Source: Brachybacterium paraconglomeratum
GTDB taxonomy: Bacteria > Actinomycetota > Actinomycetes > Actinomycetales > Dermabacteraceae
Direction of reading: 5' to 3'
Assembly: GCF_003994255.1 (NCBI RefSeq)
Contig: NZ_ML133858.1
Location: forward strand, 62,001 to 126,000
DNA length: 64,000 nucleotides
A program made the translations under genes and the position numbers. Shown one piece after another: positions 16,970-27,038 of the stretch. Within the stretch, counting starts at the first letter, position 1; every line of letters starts with the position of its first letter. The notes under the pieces are model-generated. The model was not told where the DNA came from. It saw only the letters and a program-made list of their open reading frames with translations, and did not search any database.

Positions 16970-16993
16970 CCGCCGCCCCGGCCGGGGCGGCGG
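16970..16993. terminator. Perfect 24-bp GC palindrome, bidirectional terminator
   Basis: A perfect palindrome of two 12-base halves (ccgccgccccgg and its complement) starts two bases after the TIGR03089 stop and lies ten bases from the leftward wzt stop. It would form a G/C-only hairpin in transcripts from both sides. Confidence 0.65.
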
Positions 16994-17003
16994 CGGGCGG
17001 GGC

Positions 17004-17774
17004 TCAGCTCGCGCGAAGCGTCGCGATGGCCTCGGTGGGGTCGCCGTCGAAGACGGTGCGGCCCTTGCGCAGCACGACGATGCGGGTGCAGAGCTTCTCG
17101 AGCATCTCCAGCTCGTGGGAGACGACGACCATGGTGCGACCGGCCTTCTGCAGCTCCCGGATCCGCTCCAGGCACTTGCGCTGGAAGGGCTCGTCGCCGA
17201 CGGAGAGGATCTCGTCGACCAGGAAGATGTCCGGCTCGGTGTGCACCGCGACGGAGAAGGCCAGGCGGAGGAACATGCCCGAGCTGTAGTACTTCACGTC
17301 GGTGTCGATGAACTCCTCGATCTCGCTGAACGCGACGATCTCGTCGAACCTCGCATCGATCTGCTCGCGGGTCATGCCGAGGATCGCGCCGTTGAGGTAG
17401 ACGTTCTCCCGCCCGGAGAGGTCGGGGTGGAAGCCGGCGCCCACCTCGATCAGGCCGGCGACCCGGCCGCGCAGCAGCACCCGTCCCTGGTCGGGGAAGA
17501 GCACCCCGGAGATCGTCTTCAGCAGGGTCGACTTCCCGGAGCCGTTGAAGCCGATCAGGCCCACGGTCTCCCCCGCGTGGACGGTGAGGTCCACGTCGTC
17601 GAGGGCCAGGAAGGTGTCGGCGAGCTTCTTGCGCTGCAGCGCGGAGAACACCAGCTCCTTCAGGGAGTGGTCGTGGCGCAGCGAGAACTGCTTGGTGACG
17701 TGCTCGATCCGGACCATCTCGCGGTCTGTGGGCCGTGCGGCGGACTCGGGCACGGCGTCGATGTTCGGGCTCAT
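17004..17774 (-). CDS. wzt: Polysaccharide ABC exporter ATPase (Wzt/RfbE type, galactan)
   Basis: The product is 256 residues. It has Walker A GFNGSGKS, a YSSGM signature, Walker B DIFLVDEILSVGD and the switch histidine in VVVSHELEM, i.e. a complete ABC ATPase of the Wzt/RfbB/TagH class. It ends soon after the nucleotide-binding domain, so it lacks the carbohydrate-binding C-terminal domain seen in some Wzt proteins. It follows the permease gene by 13 bases and is the last gene of the glf cluster. By context with Glf and GlfT2 it should power export of lipid-linked galactofuranan, as RfbE/Wzt does in mycobacteria. Confidence 0.92.
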   Translation of the reverse strand: MSPNIDAVPESAARPTDREMVRIEHVTKQFSLRHDHSLKELVFSALQRKKLADTFLALDDVDLTVHAGETVGLIGFNGSGKSTLLKTISGVLFPDQGRVLLRGRVAGLIEVGAGFHPDLSGRENVYLNGAILGMTREQIDARFDEIVAFSEIEEFIDTDVKYYSSGMFLRLAFSVAVHTEPDIFLVDEILSVGDEPFQRKCLERIRELQKAGRTMVVVSHELEMLEKLCTRIVVLRKGRTVFDGDPTEAIATLRAS

Positions 17775-17787
17775 CCTCGTCCTCCCC

Positions 17788-18714
17788 TCACAGTTCCTGG
17801 GCGAAGCGCCGCTTGGAGCGCTCGAAGACGACGGTGCCGATCACGAAGGTGACCACGGCGATGAGCAGACCCGCCCACCACAGGCCGAGCGGCTCGTGCG
17901 GGGACAGCAGCGAGGGGTCGACGGCCACGCGCTCGACGACCTCGGGGCTGTAGCGCCAGAACGCGACGTGGAACAGCTCCACCACGATCGTCAGCGGGTT
18001 CAGCTGGTACAGCCAGAACCAGAACGTGCCGCCGATCGACTCCTCCACCATCGAGACGCGGTACAGCACCGGGGAGAGCCAGGTGGCGACCATGACGATG
18101 AGGTCCACGAAGTTCTCCACGTCGCGGAAGGCCGCGTTCAGCGCCGCGGTGATCATCCCCAGCCCCATCGTGAAGATCAGCAGGATCGCCATGCCGAGCA
18201 CGAAGGCGAGCGCCGCCGTCGGCGAGGGCAGCCAGCCGAACAGCAGCGCGCCCACGATCAGCACCAGCAGCTGCGGCAGGAAGTGCACCAGCGCCACGAT
18301 CATGCTCGACCAGGGGAACAGCTGGCTGGGCAGATAGATCTTCGAGACCAGCGCCTGGTTGCCCGTGATCGAGCGGGTGGCGTTGCCGAAGACCTCGCCG
18401 AAGAGGTTCACCACGACGATGCCGCTGAACAGGTACACCGCGTAGGCCGGGGTGTCGCGCTGGAGCTGCAGGAAGACGCCGAGGGCGATGTAGAAGGTGA
18501 TGAACTGGACCGCGGGCTTCACGTAGCTCCACAGCATCCCCAGCGCGCTGCCGCGGTAGCGGACACGCAGCTCCTTGCGCACCAGCAGGCGCAGCAGGAA
18601 CCGCTCCGTGACCGGGTTCAGCCAGCCGGCGTCCTGTCCGGGCGCGCGCCAGCCCTCGGCCTGCTCGGCCCGGGTGGGGAGCTGGCCCGCCCGCGTGCGG
18701 GGGGCCTCGCTCAC
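17788..18714 (-). CDS. wzm: Polysaccharide ABC exporter permease (Wzm/RfbD type, galactan)
   Basis: The product is 308 residues. A cytoplasmic N-terminus with the conserved RFLLRLLVRKELRVRYRGSALGMLWSYVKP coupling segment leads into six membrane helices typical of ABC-2 polysaccharide exporters. The C-terminus is RSKRRFAQEL. The GTG start overlaps the GlfT2 stop (GTGA), so translation is coupled to the polymerase gene and the exporter should match its product. Partner ATPase: the wzt gene just downstream. Confidence 0.92.
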   Translation of the reverse strand: MSEAPRTRAGQLPTRAEQAEGWRAPGQDAGWLNPVTERFLLRLLVRKELRVRYRGSALGMLWSYVKPAVQFITFYIALGVFLQLQRDTPAYAVYLFSGIVVVNLFGEVFGNATRSITGNQALVSKIYLPSQLFPWSSMIVALVHFLPQLLVLIVGALLFGWLPSPTAALAFVLGMAILLIFTMGLGMITAALNAAFRDVENFVDLIVMVATWLSPVLYRVSMVEESIGGTFWFWLYQLNPLTIVVELFHVAFWRYSPEVVERVAVDPSLLSPHEPLGLWWAGLLIAVVTFVIGTVVFERSKRRFAQEL

Positions 18715-20807
18715 GCCGAGGTGCTCCCGCCGCTCGCGCCGCTGCCGGCCGTGCCCGCGGCGCGGTCCTTCTCGCGCACCGGGGCGGGGTTCTCCGCGAA
18801 GGTCCGCTCCCACTCCTCGAAGGAGGTGATCCGGCCGGCGGACTCGCGGTACTGCGCGGCCAGCTCGTTCCAGCGGCGGTGGAGATCCAGGTGCGCGGTC
18901 AGCGCCTGGGCGAGCTTGTCGCGCACCTGCTTGGGATCGCGCTTGTACCAGGCGACCTGGGTGCCCTCGGCGTTCGAGACCAGCGCGCTGTCGTAGGCGG
19001 ACAGGCGCCACCACTTAGCGTCCAGGTGCGGCACGACCGCCTGCGGGTTCTCGTCCGCGCGGGGCGAGGTGGGCTTCAGCAGCTGCTTGGCCAGCGTCTT
19101 CGCCGTCCACACCGGGAGCATGAAGCGGCGCGGCTCGGTGAAGGGGCGGCCCTTGCGCGGGGGCTTGTCGACGTGGACGGGCGGGTAGGAGTCCTGGTCC
19201 TTCTTCGCGCTCGCGTCGGCGAAGTCGGAGGCCATGGCCCGGATCTCGGGCAGCTTCGTGCCGATCGAGGGGTGGAGCGCGTCGGGGCCCTCGAGCACGT
19301 CGCGCTGGGCCATCAGGCGCCCCGCCTCGGTGTAGTACTGCATCGAGATGAGGTGCTTGACGTCCATGAACTGCGACTCGCGCACCACACGACCGCCGCG
19401 GGGGTAGGGCGAGTGCAGCAGCGCGGTGATGATGCGGTTGCGCTCGTGGAAGTAGGCCTGCCAGCCCACCAGGTCGTCCTTGTCCACCCAGCTCATGTGC
19501 CACACGCCCGCGCCGGGCAGGGACACGGTCGGGTAGCCCGCCTTCTTGGCGCGCAGCCCGTACTCGGCGTCGTCCCACTTGATGAACACCGGCAGGCTCA
19601 GCCCGATCGCGCGCACCGTCTCGGTGGGGATCAGGCAGGACCACCAGCCGTTGTAGTCCACGTCGGCGCGGCGGTGGAGCCACGGGGTGGAGCGCAGCGG
19701 CTCGGCGGAGAAGTCGTGGCCCAGCTGGCCCTCGGTGTTCGCCAGCGCCGGCTGGATCCGCCAGGGGTTCACGACCTCGCCGAAGGTGTGCAGCACGCTG
19801 CGGTTGTTGAGGTCGAACATGTGGGCGCCGACGAGGGTGGGCCGGGTGGCGAAGTCCGCGAAGGTCACCAGGCGCACGAGCGTCTCGGGCTCGAGCACGA
19901 TGTCGTCGTCGCAGTTGATCACGTAGGTGGAGGTGCCGTTGGTGGACGCCTCGTACATGCCGCGGGAGAAGCCGCCGGAGCCGCCGATGTTGCCCTGCTC
20001 GATGATGCGCAGCTGCTCGCCGAGCTCCGCCTGGAGCGGGGCGAGGTCCTCGGGGTGGTCGCCGAGGCGGTCCGCGCCCTGGTCCACGATGTACATCACG
20101 TCGAGCTTCTCGCGCAGGTCGGGGTTCTCCGCGACGGTGGCGATGTTGTCGAGCACGTAGTCGACCTTGTTCATCGTCGTCATGGCGATGGAGAAGGTGC
20201 CGTCGGTGCGGGCGAGGTCCGCGTCGGCCGTCCACTCGGCGCCGATGATGGTGAGGTCCTCGGCGCCGGCGTAGGCGTCGAACCAGTACCAGCCGCCGTC
20301 GCCGAAGGCGGTCAGCGGCAGCTCGAAGACGGTCTCGCCGCTGCCGGTGACGCTCACCGAGTCGTGGCGCTGCAGGCTGCCGCGCGCCGTGGAGCGCATG
20401 ACGACCAGGGTGCCGGAGCCGGCGGTGCGCACCACGAGCCGCAGCGCGCGCACCGGGGTCCAGCGCCGCCAGTAGCTGGCGGGGAAGGCGTTGAAGTAGG
20501 TGCCGAAGGACCGCATGGACTGCGCGGGGATCCGCACGGAGCGGCGGTCGCTGAGCTCGCTGACGTCGACGGAGGCCGCGCTCGCGGCGGGCTGGCCAGG
20601 GGCTCCCGCGTCGGACGAGTCGCCGCCGCCGAGGCCGAAGGCGCTGCCGCTCGCGCCGGAGCGCGCGTCGGAGGCCTCGATGTACAGCGGGGCGATGTCG
20701 GGGGACGCCTCGGTGGGCAGGATCAGGCGCTGCAGCACGCGCTGCGGCGCGGTCGTCTCGGGCGCGGCGTTCTCGGGGGTTGCCGTGGCGGCAGGGGTGG
20801 CGTTCAT
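18711..20807 (-). CDS. glfT2: GlfT2-like polymerising galactofuranosyltransferase
   Basis: The product is 698 residues. An N-terminal beta-sandwich-like domain (about 85-205) precedes a GT-A domain with the metal motif INCDDDIVLEPE (DDD near 300), FIKWDDAEYGLRAKKAGY (WDD near 410) and a catalytic-region histidine in GVWHMSW (about 435). A helical C-terminal region follows. This is the architecture of mycobacterial GlfT2, which polymerises galactofuranose from UDP-Galf with alternating linkages. The ATG at 20807 has a GAGGAG site. The first 85 residues are Ala/Gly-rich and longer than I recall for GlfT2. Upstream neighbour: glf, which makes the donor. Confidence 0.9.
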   Translation of the reverse strand: MNATPAATATPENAAPETTAPQRVLQRLILPTEASPDIAPLYIEASDARSGASGSAFGLGGGDSSDAGAPGQPAASAASVDVSELSDRRSVRIPAQSMRSFGTYFNAFPASYWRRWTPVRALRLVVRTAGSGTLVVMRSTARGSLQRHDSVSVTGSGETVFELPLTAFGDGGWYWFDAYAGAEDLTIIGAEWTADADLARTDGTFSIAMTTMNKVDYVLDNIATVAENPDLREKLDVMYIVDQGADRLGDHPEDLAPLQAELGEQLRIIEQGNIGGSGGFSRGMYEASTNGTSTYVINCDDDIVLEPETLVRLVTFADFATRPTLVGAHMFDLNNRSVLHTFGEVVNPWRIQPALANTEGQLGHDFSAEPLRSTPWLHRRADVDYNGWWSCLIPTETVRAIGLSLPVFIKWDDAEYGLRAKKAGYPTVSLPGAGVWHMSWVDKDDLVGWQAYFHERNRIITALLHSPYPRGGRVVRESQFMDVKHLISMQYYTEAGRLMAQRDVLEGPDALHPSIGTKLPEIRAMASDFADASAKKDQDSYPPVHVDKPPRKGRPFTEPRRFMLPVWTAKTLAKQLLKPTSPRADENPQAVVPHLDAKWWRLSAYDSALVSNAEGTQVAWYKRDPKQVRDKLAQALTAHLDLHRRWNELAAQYRESAGRITSFEEWERTFAENPAPVREKDRAAGTAGSGASGGSTSA

Positions 20808-20858
20808 GGTGCTCCTCGTCGGCGGTCGTCTCGGGCCCCGCACTGCGGGGCGGTCGGG

Positions 20859-22127
<1,269 letters not shown>

Positions 22128-23078
22128 TCATGCGGTGCGGCCGTCGTGCTCGACGAAGCGCCGGTAGGCCAGGCGGCGCGCCCATCCCGGGGCGAGACGA
22201 TAGACGCCCCGCTCCCCCAGGTTGCGCAGGAAGCCGGTGGGGGTGGTCACGCGGTCCATCACGAAGCGGCGCTGCAGGCGCAGGTCGCTCGCGAAGAGCC
22301 GCCAGCCGCCGCGACGGGCGAAGAGGTGCTCGTCCACGCGGTAGTCCACGAGCACGTCCGGGAGGTTCGCCATCCGCGCCCCGCCCAGCATCATCCGCTC
22401 CCAGAGCCAGTAGTCCTCCAGCAGGGGCAGGTCGCGGTAGCCGCCGACGGCGAGCACCGTGGAGCGGCGCAGCACCATCGTGGGGTGGTGGAAGGGGCTG
22501 TGCCGCGGGAGATAGGCGGTGATCTCGGCATGGGTCAGGGGCCGTGTGCGCAGCGGCCCGCGGCCGGGGGCGACGCGGTCGCTGAACTCGCGCATCGCCC
22601 CGCCCAGGAGGTCGAGGCGGTCGCGCCGCATCCGCGGGATCTGGAGGGCGAAGCGCTCGGGGCGGCACAGGTCGTCGGCGTCGGCCCGGGCGACGAGCTC
22701 GTACGGGGAGGCCTCGAGGCCGTCCTGGAGCGCGGCCGCGACCCCGCGATGGGCGCTGTGGCGCAGCACGGTCGCCGGGCCGTGGTCGCCGGCCTCCACC
22801 CGCTCCACCAGCGCCTCCAGCGGGGCGGGGAGCGGCCCGTCGACCGTGAGGATCAGCAGGTCGGGGCGGAGCTGCTGCGACTCGGTGGCGGAGACGATCG
22901 CCTGCCGGACCCGGTCCGGCCGGTCCTTCGCCCACAGCGGCATGAGCACCGCGAAGGGCTCGGCGCCCTCGGCCCTGCCCCCGGGGCGGGCGGGCGCCTC
23001 GTCCTCGGCGCGGACGACGGGCGGCTCCTCTCCCCCGCGGCCGCCGACGGGCGGGGCGGGCCGTGCGGGATCGGTCAC
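22128..23078 (-). CDS. GT2 family glycosyltransferase
   Basis: The product is 316 residues. A disordered Pro/Gly-rich head (about 1-35) precedes a GT-A domain: FAVLMPLWAKDRPDRVRQAI, the metal-binding ARADADDLCRPERF, then YRDLPLLEDYWLWERMM as the acceptor/base region. The closest general class is the rhamnosyl/galactosyl-type GT2 found in wall-polymer loci. It probably adds an early sugar to the lipid-linked primer of the galactan. The GTG overlaps the preceding stop by four bases. Confidence 0.85.
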   Translation of the reverse strand: MTDPARPAPPVGGRGGEEPPVVRAEDEAPARPGGRAEGAEPFAVLMPLWAKDRPDRVRQAIVSATESQQLRPDLLILTVDGPLPAPLEALVERVEAGDHGPATVLRHSAHRGVAAALQDGLEASPYELVARADADDLCRPERFALQIPRMRRDRLDLLGGAMREFSDRVAPGRGPLRTRPLTHAEITAYLPRHSPFHHPTMVLRRSTVLAVGGYRDLPLLEDYWLWERMMLGGARMANLPDVLVDYRVDEHLFARRGGWRLFASDLRLQRRFVMDRVTTPTGFLRNLGERGVYRLAPGWARRLAYRRFVEHDGRTA

Positions 23079-24103
23079 CGGCCGGCCGCCCGTTCGATCG
23101 CGCGCACGTCCGCGGCGGCCTCGCCGTCCGCGGCGAGCACCGCCGCGGAGGGGCGAGGGCCACGACGCAGCGCCGCGAGCACGCCGCGCAGGCCCACCCC
23201 GGCCACGTCGCCGCGGTGGCGGGCGAGCACGCCGAGCCAGCCGAGCGCGGTGCGCCCGCCGTGCAGCACCCGCTCGAGGGGGCTGAAGGAGTCGGTGCGC
23301 AGCAGCGCCCACAGGCGGTTGCGCACGTCGTAGTAGAAGCGGCTGCCGGGGCTCGTCTGCGCGTTGCCGAAGCGGGCGGTGCGGTGCTCGACGACGGAGG
23401 ACGGCACCTGCAGGCCGCGGCCGTGGCGCAGCAGGCGCCCGGTGTGCTCGAAGTCGTCGGACCAGATGAAGTAGTCCGCGTGGGGCAGGCCGAGGCGGCG
23501 CACGTCCTGACCGTTCAGCAGCGCGGAGACGTAGCTGGCGGTGCGGATGGGGCGGCCGCCGGCGCGGGCGGCGTCGCGCTTCTCGCGGGAGCTCGCGCCG
23601 AGGCGGGTGCGCTGGGTGTTCATCGGGTGGTCGCGGCCGTCGGTCCACACCGCGCGGGAGCTCAGCACGCTCAGCCGCACCGGCGAGCTGCCGAGGGCCT
23701 CCAGCAGCGCGGCGAGCGCGCCCGGCCGCGGCACCGTGTCGTCGTCCATCACCCACACCCAGTCCGCGTCGTGGCGCACGAGCGCGCGGGCGATCCCGGC
23801 GGCGAAGCCGCCCGCTCCACCGACGTTGCGGTGCAGGTGGACCACGTCGGCGCCGAGCGGGTGCTCGTCGGCCACGCGGCCGCTGGCGTCGGTGGAGGCG
23901 TTGTCGATCACGACGACCGCATCGGGCCGGCGGTCCTGCGCGGCGAGGCCGTCGAGGCACTGGGCGAGCAGCTGCTCGCGGTTGTAGGTGACGACCACGG
24001 CGACGACGCGCTCGCTGAGCGCCTCGGGGTGGGCGGCGGCCTCGACGTGGCCGGGCCGGCCGACGGTCGGACGGGTCTCGTCCGCGGGTGCGGTGTCGCT
24101 CAC
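23075..24103 (-). CDS. GT2 glycosyltransferase, GlfT1-like
   Basis: The product is 342 residues. VVAVVVTYNREQLLAQCLDGL opens a GT-A fold with DNASTDASG, the metal motif WVMDDDTVPRPGA and the acceptor motif ADYFIWSDDFEHTGRLLRHG. The FIWSDDFEHTGRL segment is like GlfT1 and WbbL-family enzymes. In mycobacteria GlfT1 adds the first galactofuranose residues before GlfT2 extends, which fits this locus, but rhamnosyl transfer cannot be excluded. GTG start with AGGAGG upstream. It is the first gene of a leftward group with the next GT2, divergent from the LCP gene. Confidence 0.83.
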   Translation of the reverse strand: MSDTAPADETRPTVGRPGHVEAAAHPEALSERVVAVVVTYNREQLLAQCLDGLAAQDRRPDAVVVIDNASTDASGRVADEHPLGADVVHLHRNVGGAGGFAAGIARALVRHDADWVWVMDDDTVPRPGALAALLEALGSSPVRLSVLSSRAVWTDGRDHPMNTQRTRLGASSREKRDAARAGGRPIRTASYVSALLNGQDVRRLGLPHADYFIWSDDFEHTGRLLRHGRGLQVPSSVVEHRTARFGNAQTSPGSRFYYDVRNRLWALLRTDSFSPLERVLHGGRTALGWLGVLARHRGDVAGVGLRGVLAALRRGPRPSAAVLAADGEAAADVRAIERAAGR

Positions 24104-24275
24104 TGCGCCTCCTGCTGGGGGTTCCGTGTCGCCTGCGCGGCGCGACCCCAGTGTACGGAGGCGCCGCCTCCTCTCCGCGACGTCCGGGGGACGGAGCTGT
24201 GAAGGTTCTCGGGAGGTTCTCCGAATCCTGGCCCGCTCCCCCGTGCCCCTCGGGCGAGTCGGACGCCGCGCCCGC

Positions 24276-24281
24276 TACTCT
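24276..24281 (+). promoter_or_regulatory. -10 element for the LCP gene
   Basis: TACTCT in the 284-base divergent gap would start an approximately 100-base leader before the LCP GTG. I see no good -35. The rest of this gap shows no other clear feature. Confidence 0.35.
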
Positions 24282-24387
24282 GGCGAGCGCCGCAGGCCCG
24301 GAGCACCCCACCGAGCACTCTCCCCATGCCCGGATCCGATCTGCCGCAGACCGCCGGGACAGGGTCCCGGCCGGGAAGGAGACCGCT

Positions 24388-25719
24388 GTGAGCGACCAGC
24401 ATCCGCCCCGCTCCCCGCGTCCGGGCGGGCCCCGCCGTCCCAGCGGGCACCGGGCCCGTGCCGGAGGCAGCGCCCGTGCGGTGCCGCGCCGCACCGACGG
24501 TGCCCCCGCTCCGCGCCCCCGGGGCGATAGCCAGGGGCCCCACCGCTCCTCCGGACACGCAGGCCAGGCTGGCGGCTCCGGTCGAAGGGGCGACGCCGCA
24601 GGTCCTGCGCCGACCCGTCCCCTGCCGCGCGTCGAGGGGTCCGCGGGCGCGGGCGGTCCCGGGGAGCGTCCAGAGGACGCGCGCGCCGGAGCGTGGGGCG
24701 AGGAGCCGCAGCCCGGGCACGACGGCCGCGGACACGGCGGCCCTGCCGGGCCCGGCGGTCCGCCGCGCACCCGACGTCGCCGCTCCCGGATCCCGCGCCC
24801 GATGCGGCTCGGCGCGACCCTCGCGGTGCTGCTGCTGGTGATCGTGCTGGGCTGGGGCGCGGGGCTCACCCTCTGGGCGAACAGCCGGATCGAGCACGTC
24901 GACGCGCTGTCCGAGGCGGAGAACACGCCCGGGACCACCTATCTCATCGCCGGCTCCGACAAGCGCGACGGCGAGGCCGTGAACGCCGACGGCACCGAGG
25001 GCGCCCGCACCGACACGATCATGCTCCTGCACAAGGCGCGGGGCGGGAAGAGCTACCTGATCTCCCTGCCGCGCGACACGCTCGTGGACATCCCCGGGCA
25101 CGGCGGGTACAAGCTCAACGCCGCCTACTCCTTCGGCGGCGCTCCCCTGCTGGTCGAGACCGTCGAGGAGTTCACGGGGCTGACCATCGACCACTACGTC
25201 GAGATCGGCTTCGACGGCGTCTCGCAGGTGGTCGACGCGGTCGGCCACGTGAACCTGTGCATCGACCAGGACGTGGACGACGAGAAGTCGGGGCTGAAGA
25301 TGACGGAGGGCTGCCATGACGTGGGCGGCGAGCAGGCCCTCGCCTTCGTGCGCGCCCGCTACTTCGACCCGACCGCGGACATCGGACGCCAAGCCCGCCA
25401 GCAGCAGTTCGTCTCCGCGCTGATGGACCGCGCCACCTCCCCCGCGGTGCTGCTGAACCCGATCACGCAGGTGCGTCTCGCGGGCGCCGGCTCCGGCGCG
25501 CTGACCACCAGCGACGGCACCGGCATCGTGGACGTGGGCCGGATGGCGCTGGCCGCCCGCTCCGCGATGGGCTCGGGCTCGCTGTCGATCCCGATCGAGG
25601 ATCCCGAGTACCAGACCAACAACTCCGGCGTCGCGATCCTCACCGACGACGAGGACATCAAGGCGTTCTTCGAGTCGGTGGCCGACGGCACGGCCGAGCC
25701 CGAGCCGGCGGAGGGGTGA
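24388..25719 (+). CDS. LCP (LytR-CpsA-Psr) family cell-wall glycopolymer ligase
   Basis: The product is 443 residues. A long cytoplasmic head (about 1-140, Gly/Pro/Arg-rich, disordered) precedes a single membrane helix (about 147-167). The outer LCP domain has the family signatures: TDTIMLLHKARGGKSYLISLPRD, YKLNAAYSFGG, and FVRARYFDPTADIGRQARQQQF with the arginines that bind polyprenyl pyrophosphate. LCP enzymes move wall polymers from a polyprenyl carrier to peptidoglycan. Its place between the galactan and Pse loci makes either polymer a candidate. GTG start with GGAAGGAG. The syntenic mycobacterial gene is of the CpsA type. Confidence 0.92.
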   Translation: MSDQHPPRSPRPGGPRRPSGHRARAGGSARAVPRRTDGAPAPRPRGDSQGPHRSSGHAGQAGGSGRRGDAAGPAPTRPLPRVEGSAGAGGPGERPEDARAGAWGEEPQPGHDGRGHGGPAGPGGPPRTRRRRSRIPRPMRLGATLAVLLLVIVLGWGAGLTLWANSRIEHVDALSEAENTPGTTYLIAGSDKRDGEAVNADGTEGARTDTIMLLHKARGGKSYLISLPRDTLVDIPGHGGYKLNAAYSFGGAPLLVETVEEFTGLTIDHYVEIGFDGVSQVVDAVGHVNLCIDQDVDDEKSGLKMTEGCHDVGGEQALAFVRARYFDPTADIGRQARQQQFVSALMDRATSPAVLLNPITQVRLAGAGSGALTTSDGTGIVDVGRMALAARSAMGSGSLSIPIEDPEYQTNNSGVAILTDDEDIKAFFESVADGTAEPEPAEG

Positions 25720-25755
25720 GTCGAGGGCGCGTGCGAGAGCGCCCTGCACGACGAG

Positions 25756-25790
25756 GAGCGGCCGACGTCCCGAGGGGACGACGGCCGCTC
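25756..25790. terminator. Hairpin terminator after the LCP gene
   Basis: Arms of 15 bases (25756-25770 and 25776-25790, gagcggccg at the base) pair with one mismatch around cgagg, followed by ccctt on the plus strand. It lies between the convergent LCP and GT2 genes. Confidence 0.65.
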
Positions 25791-25841
25791 CCTTGTCATG
25801 GGTCCGTGCGGACCGGGGCCGCGCCCCGTGGGGCGCCCGGC

Positions 25842-26549
25842 TCAGCGGAAGAGCATGTCGATGACGATGTTCACCGAGTTCAGCACCGACTGGCCCTTCG
25901 AACGGGAGTAGTCGGTGTAGAGGATGTGCACCGGGTGCTCGGCGACGGTGAGGTCGTGGCGGCCGATCTCCTCGACGAGCTCGGAGGCGTGCGCCATCCG
26001 GTTCTGCTCGATGGTGATCTTCTCGCACGCCTCGCGGCCCAGGACCCGCAGCCCGTTGTGGGCGTCGGTGAGCTTCACCCCGGAGGTCAGGTTCGAGTAC
26101 CAGACCGCCCCGCGCAGCACCATGCGCTTGATCAGGCCGGGCTTGGTGCGGGCGTCGAGGAAGCGGGAGCCGAGCACGATGTCCACGCCCTCCGCATCCC
26201 GCTTGAGGATCATCTCCGCGGCGTCGTCGACCTGGTGCTGCCCGTCGGCGTCGAAGGTCACGATCTGCCGCATCTGCGGGTCGCGCAGCGCGTAGTCGAT
26301 GCCGGTCTTCAGCGCCGCGCCCTGGCCCATGTTGTAGGGGTGGCGCACCACGGCGGCCCCGGCCTCCTCGGCGATCCGGGCCGAGCCGTCCGCGCTGCCG
26401 TCGTCCACGCAGACCACGAGCGGGTAGCGGGAGCGCAGGTCACGGATCACGTCGCCGATGACGACGCCCTCGTTGAACAGCGGCACGACGAACCAGGTGC
26501 AGTCGGCCCCGGGCGCGTTCGTGGCGCGCGAGGGGTCAGGGCTGTCCAT
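25842..26549 (-). CDS. GT2 family polyprenyl-phosphate sugar synthase-like (PpgS/Dpm1 type)
   Basis: The product is 235 residues. A minimal soluble GT-A domain has VVPLFNEGVVIGDVIRDL, VCVDDGSADGSA, the DxD site TFDADGQHQVDD and LGSRFLD, typical of dolichol/polyprenyl-phosphate mannose synthase-like enzymes. It has no membrane domain of its own. The divergent DUF2304 protein may supply the membrane partner: in M. tuberculosis the PpgS-type enzyme Rv3631 is paired with the small membrane protein Rv3632. It would make a polyprenyl-phosphate sugar used as a donor outside the membrane. ATG with GAGGAGAACC upstream; it shares a compact divergent promoter with DUF2304. Confidence 0.85.
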   Translation of the reverse strand: MDSPDPSRATNAPGADCTWFVVPLFNEGVVIGDVIRDLRSRYPLVVCVDDGSADGSARIAEEAGAAVVRHPYNMGQGAALKTGIDYALRDPQMRQIVTFDADGQHQVDDAAEMILKRDAEGVDIVLGSRFLDARTKPGLIKRMVLRGAVWYSNLTSGVKLTDAHNGLRVLGREACEKITIEQNRMAHASELVEEIGRHDLTVAEHPVHILYTDYSRSKGQSVLNSVNIVIDMLFR

Positions 26550-26603
26550 GGGTTCTCCTCGTGTGACGGAGCATTCGGCGGCCGGGAGGCGCACGCCCGA
26601 GGA

Positions 26604-26612
26604 GGATACCCT
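26604..26612. promoter_or_regulatory. Overlapping divergent -10 elements
   Basis: On the plus strand TACCCT (26607-26612) ends six bases before the leaderless GTG of the DUF2304 gene. On the minus strand TATCCT (26609-26604) would start the GT2 message near 26597. The two hexamers overlap by three base pairs, so one melted region could serve both directions. Confidence 0.5.
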
Positions 26613-26618
26613 GTTGCG

Positions 26619-27038
26619 GTGGACACTCTGCTCGAAGCGCTCGGCCCCGCCCTCGGGGTGAGCGGGCGCACCTTCATCATCCAGCTGCTGCTGGTGGCGG
26701 GGATCGTGGCGATCGTCGCGTGGCTCTTCGTCAAGCGCGGCGCGAAGCAGCTCGCCGTCCGGCGCCTGCTCGTCATCGCCTTCGCCGTCTTCGCGGCGCT
26801 GACCGTGCTGTTCCCCACGATGCTCACGCGCGTGGCGCACATGGTCGGGGTGGGGCGCGGCGCCGATCTGCTGCTGTATGCGACGGTCCTGGTGCTGCTG
26901 GGCTTCCTGGCCCTCCAGGAGGCGCGGACGAAGAACGCCGAGAAGCGCACCACCTATCTGGCCCGACGGCTCTCCCTCGACGAGGCGGAGCCGGCCGAGC
27001 AGTACCGGGAGCGCTCCCTGCGCGAGCACGACGGATGA
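26619..27038 (+). CDS. DUF2304 family membrane protein
   Basis: The product is 139 residues. It has three membrane helices (TFIIQLLLVAGIVAIVAWLFV, LLVIAFAVFAALTVLFP, LLLYATVLVLLGFLAL) followed by a charged tail rich in Arg/Glu. DUF2304 proteins accompany GT2 polyprenyl-phosphate sugar synthases and are thought to anchor or stimulate them; such a GT2 is divergently encoded here. The GTG at 26619 lies six bases after TACCCT, indicating a leaderless start. The stop overlaps the next ATG (ATGA). Confidence 0.82.
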   Translation: MDTLLEALGPALGVSGRTFIIQLLLVAGIVAIVAWLFVKRGAKQLAVRRLLVIAFAVFAALTVLFPTMLTRVAHMVGVGRGADLLLYATVLVLLGFLALQEARTKNAEKRTTYLARRLSLDEAEPAEQYRERSLREHDG

